Shown here: piece by piece, positions 62,289 through 64,000 of the stretch
Layout of the letters: each line of letters begins with the position of its first letter
Numbering within the stretch: the first letter of the stretch is position 1
DNA from: Actinomadura fibrosa
GTDB taxonomy: Bacteria > Actinomycetota > Actinomycetes > Streptosporangiales > Streptosporangiaceae
Length of the DNA stretch: 64,000 nucleotides
Direction: 5' to 3'
Assembly (NCBI RefSeq): GCF_900659615.1
Contig: NZ_CAACUY010000004.1
Location: forward strand, 84,382 to 148,381
The notes under the pieces: generated by a model
Told to the model about the DNA's origin: nothing
Database searches by the model: none
The model's input: the letters and a program-made list of their open reading frames with translations, nothing else
Made by a program: the position numbers and the translations under genes

Positions 62289-64000
62289 TCAGACGTCCTT
62301 GATCGCCGGGAAGGTGCTGGTGACGTCCTCCGTCCCGGCCGGGACCGGGTCGGGCAGGATCTCGCGGATGCGGTACTGGATCTCCCGGCTCAGCTCGCCC
62401 TGCGGGCGGCTCGCGTCCAGCACGAGGTAGCGGTCGGGATCGGCCTCGGCCAGCGCGCGGAACCCCGCCCGGACCCGCTCGTGGAACTCCTGCGGCTCGG
62501 ACTCGATCCGGTCGGCGGGCGCGGACAGCCGGCCGAGGCCCGTCCGCGGCGGCACCTCCAGCAGGACGGTCAGGTCGGGGACGAGGCCGCCGGTCGCCCA
62601 GGCGTTGACGCGGGCGATGTCGTCGACGTCCTGCCCGCGGCCGAAGCCCTGGTAGGCGAGGGACGAGTCGATGTACCGGTCGCTGACCACGATCGCGCCG
62701 CGCTCCAGCGCGGGCCTGATCACGTTGGCGACGTGGTCGGCGCGGTCCGCCGCGTACAGCAGGCTCTCACCGCGGTCCGACAGCCCGGTGGTGTCGCGGT
62801 CCAGCAGCATCGCGCGCAGCCGCATGCCGATCTTCGTGGCGCCGGGCTCGTGCGTGGAGACGACGTCGTAGCCGTGGTCGCGGAGCCAGATCGCGGCCAG
62901 CCGCGCCTGCGTCGTCTTGCCCGCGCCCTCGCCGCCCTCGAACGCGATGAACACGCCGCGGTTCCGCCGGGCGACCACCCGGTCATCGACGGCGGCCTCC
63001 TCGGGCGGGGTGTAGACGCGCCCGTCCAGCGCGGCGCGGACGTCGGCGACCAGGGGGATGCCGTGCCGGTCATCCAGCCGGCGGAACGCCAGCAGCCCCG
63101 CCAGCAGCGCCAGCAGCCCCGCGATCAGCAGCGCGGCGCCCGTCCCGTCGAAGTCGTAGTCGCCGCCGCCGAGCGACAGCCGCCGCGAGCCGATCGCCCC
63201 GGCCAGCGGCGGGACGGCCAGGACCACCACCAGCGCGGTGACCAGCGCCACCGAGCGCAGGAACGCGGCCGGACGATCCGCGTCCGGACCCTCGCCGGGC
63301 GCGTCGGGGTCGGCCAGCGCCGCCGCCCCCGTCGACCAGGCCGCGCCCGCCGCGACGCCCAGCACCGCCGCCGCGACCACCACCACGACCAGGTTCTGGA
63401 CCAGGGACAGCACCACCAGCGCCAGCGCCGCGGCGATCACCGCGAGGCCGAGGAGCCTGCGGCGGCTGAACGGGCCGAGCACGCGCGGACCGAGGAACGC
63501 GCCGAAGCCGAGCCCCGCCGTCAACCCGGTCAGCAGCGCGCCGTAGCCCGCGTCCCCGCCGCCGAGCTCCGCCGTGTGGACCCGGGCCACCGCCACGACC
63601 GCGGCGACGGCCAGCGACGCCCCGGCGATCGCGAGGCCGAGGCCCCGCGCCGCGGACGGGTCGGCCGTGCGCGGCCCCTGGAACAGGAGCCCGACCGGCG
63701 CCGGAACCGACACCGGCTCCGTCCCCGGCAGCTCGCCCAGCGCCGCCACCGCGCCGCCCGCCGCGAGGAACACCACCGCCGTCACGTACAGCGCGAGATC
63801 GGCGCGGTCGCCGCGGCCGAACGTCCCGTCCGCGATCAGCGCGAGGACGGCGAACAGCAGCGCCGCGACCGGCGCCGGGGCGACCAGCGCGCGGACCGCC
63901 GACCGCAGCGAGCGTCTGCGCTCCGCCGGCGCCCGTCGGGGCGTGGATGCTGGGCGCCTACATGCAGACGCGCCGCCGCTACGTCCGGGCGGTGGAGGAG
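62289..64000 (-). CDS. tmk: Thymidylate kinase fused to an MFS-like membrane domain (5' end outside the window)
   Basis: The frame stays open to the right edge, so the start is not in the window. The C-terminal 210 residues are a complete dTMP kinase: FIAFEGGEGAGKTTQARLAA (P-loop), STHEPGATKIG, DRYIDSSLAYQGFGRG (DRY motif), and a LID region. Upstream are at least eight hydrophobic segments (for example AVIAAALALVVLSLVQNLVVVVVAAAVLGVAAGAAWS) resembling half or more of an MFS transporter. Fusions of this kind are known in actinobacteria; the membrane part has no proven role. It lies next to holB. Confidence 0.9.
   Translation of the reverse strand, partial: PPPPGRSGGASACRRPASTPRRAPAERRRSLRSAVRALVAPAPVAALLFAVLALIADGTFGRGDRADLALYVTAVVFLAAGGAVAALGELPGTEPVSVPAPVGLLFQGPRTADPSAARGLGLAIAGASLAVAAVVAVARVHTAELGGGDAGYGALLTGLTAGLGFGAFLGPRVLGPFSRRRLLGLAVIAAALALVVLSLVQNLVVVVVAAAVLGVAAGAAWSTGAAALADPDAPGEGPDADRPAAFLRSVALVTALVVVLAVPPLAGAIGSRRLSLGGGDYDFDGTGAALLIAGLLALLAGLLAFRRLDDRHGIPLVADVRAALDGRVYTPPEEAAVDDRVVARRNRGVFIAFEGGEGAGKTTQARLAAIWLRDHGYDVVSTHEPGATKIGMRLRAMLLDRDTTGLSDRGESLLYAADRADHVANVIRPALERGAIVVSDRYIDSSLAYQGFGRGQDVDDIARVNAWATGGLVPDLTVLLEVPPRTGLGRLSAPADRIESEPQEFHERVRAGFRALAEADPDRYLVLDASRPQGELSREIQYRIREILPDPVPAGTEDVTSTFPAIKDV

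Noticed and set aside
63944..64000. Plus-strand start of a sensor kinase at the right edge (WMLGAYMQTRRRYVRAVEE)
   Set aside because: It resembles the juxtamembrane part of actinomycete histidine kinases, but only 19 codons are visible, it lacks a start, and it overlaps the open tmk frame. It could also signal a contig join; the adjoining sequence is needed.

Overview
The window is very GC-rich, gene-dense actinobacterial chromosome. Codon choice, frequent GTG and TTG starts, ATGA/GTGA gene overlaps and the gene families present (SigE-type sigma factor, NlpC/P60 hydrolases, DUF427, HxlR, TAP-like lipoprotein hydrolase, tmk-holB) fit a mycelial actinomycete, most likely of the Actinomadura/Thermomonosporaceae type. 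The genus is an inference.

Layout. 0-6.8 kb: housekeeping and envelope genes (zinc metalloprotease fragment, PBP4-type carboxypeptidase, inorganic pyrophosphatase, NlpC/P60 endopeptidase, a sigma factor fused to a membrane anchor and outer domain, a NERD protein). 6.9-12.7 kb: a MerR regulator with a VIT/vWA partner behind a 25-bp operator, then a MarR/MFS divergent drug-efflux pair. 12.7-14.8 kb: two non-coding stretches, one holding a 53-bp tandem repeat. 14.8-20.7 kb: a compact six-gene operon: TauD/SyrP-like Fe(II)/2-oxoglutarate enzyme, adenylation-carrier didomain, GNAT, alpha/beta hydrolase with a cysteine nucleophile, LysE exporter and SbnA-like PLP enzyme. 20.7-22.5 kb: small genes and a pseudogene.

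22.66-37.02 kb: a 14.3-kb integrated element in a tRNA-Thr(CGT) gene, bounded by 44-bp direct repeats. It carries a rightward conjugation-type block (DUF2637 protein, FtsK/TraB-like translocase), a GntR/KorSA-like repressor, and a long leftward operon with excisionase, prim-pol, a DUF3631 ATPase and a P27-type terminase small subunit. An activator-like gene and a tyrosine integrase lie at the tRNA end. It is an actinomycete integrative element with a phage-satellite-like gene set.

37-64 kb: TAP-like hydrolase; TetR/MFS divergent pair with four operator copies; a MacAB-type five-gene export operon; DUF427, SDR, HxlR and XRE genes; a ferredoxin reductase plus fatty-acid desaturase operon behind a 19-bp palindrome; Eis-like acetyltransferase; RicT/PSP1 protein; a fructosamine kinase plus low-molecular-weight phosphatase pair; SigE-type sigma factor with an FtsX-like partner; subtilase; PepSY lipoprotein; holB and a membrane-fused tmk running off the right edge.

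The most interesting locus is the operon at 14.8-20.7 kb. In its SyrP-like enzyme the iron-binding carboxylate is replaced by alanine (H109-N-A111, distal H304), the signature of Fe(II)/2-oxoglutarate halogenases. It sits beside a stand-alone A-T didomain and a Cys-nucleophile hydrolase, the same three-part logic as SyrB1/SyrB2/SyrC and CmaA/CmaB/CmaE. I infer a pathway that makes and exports a halogenated (or halogen-derived) non-protein amino acid.
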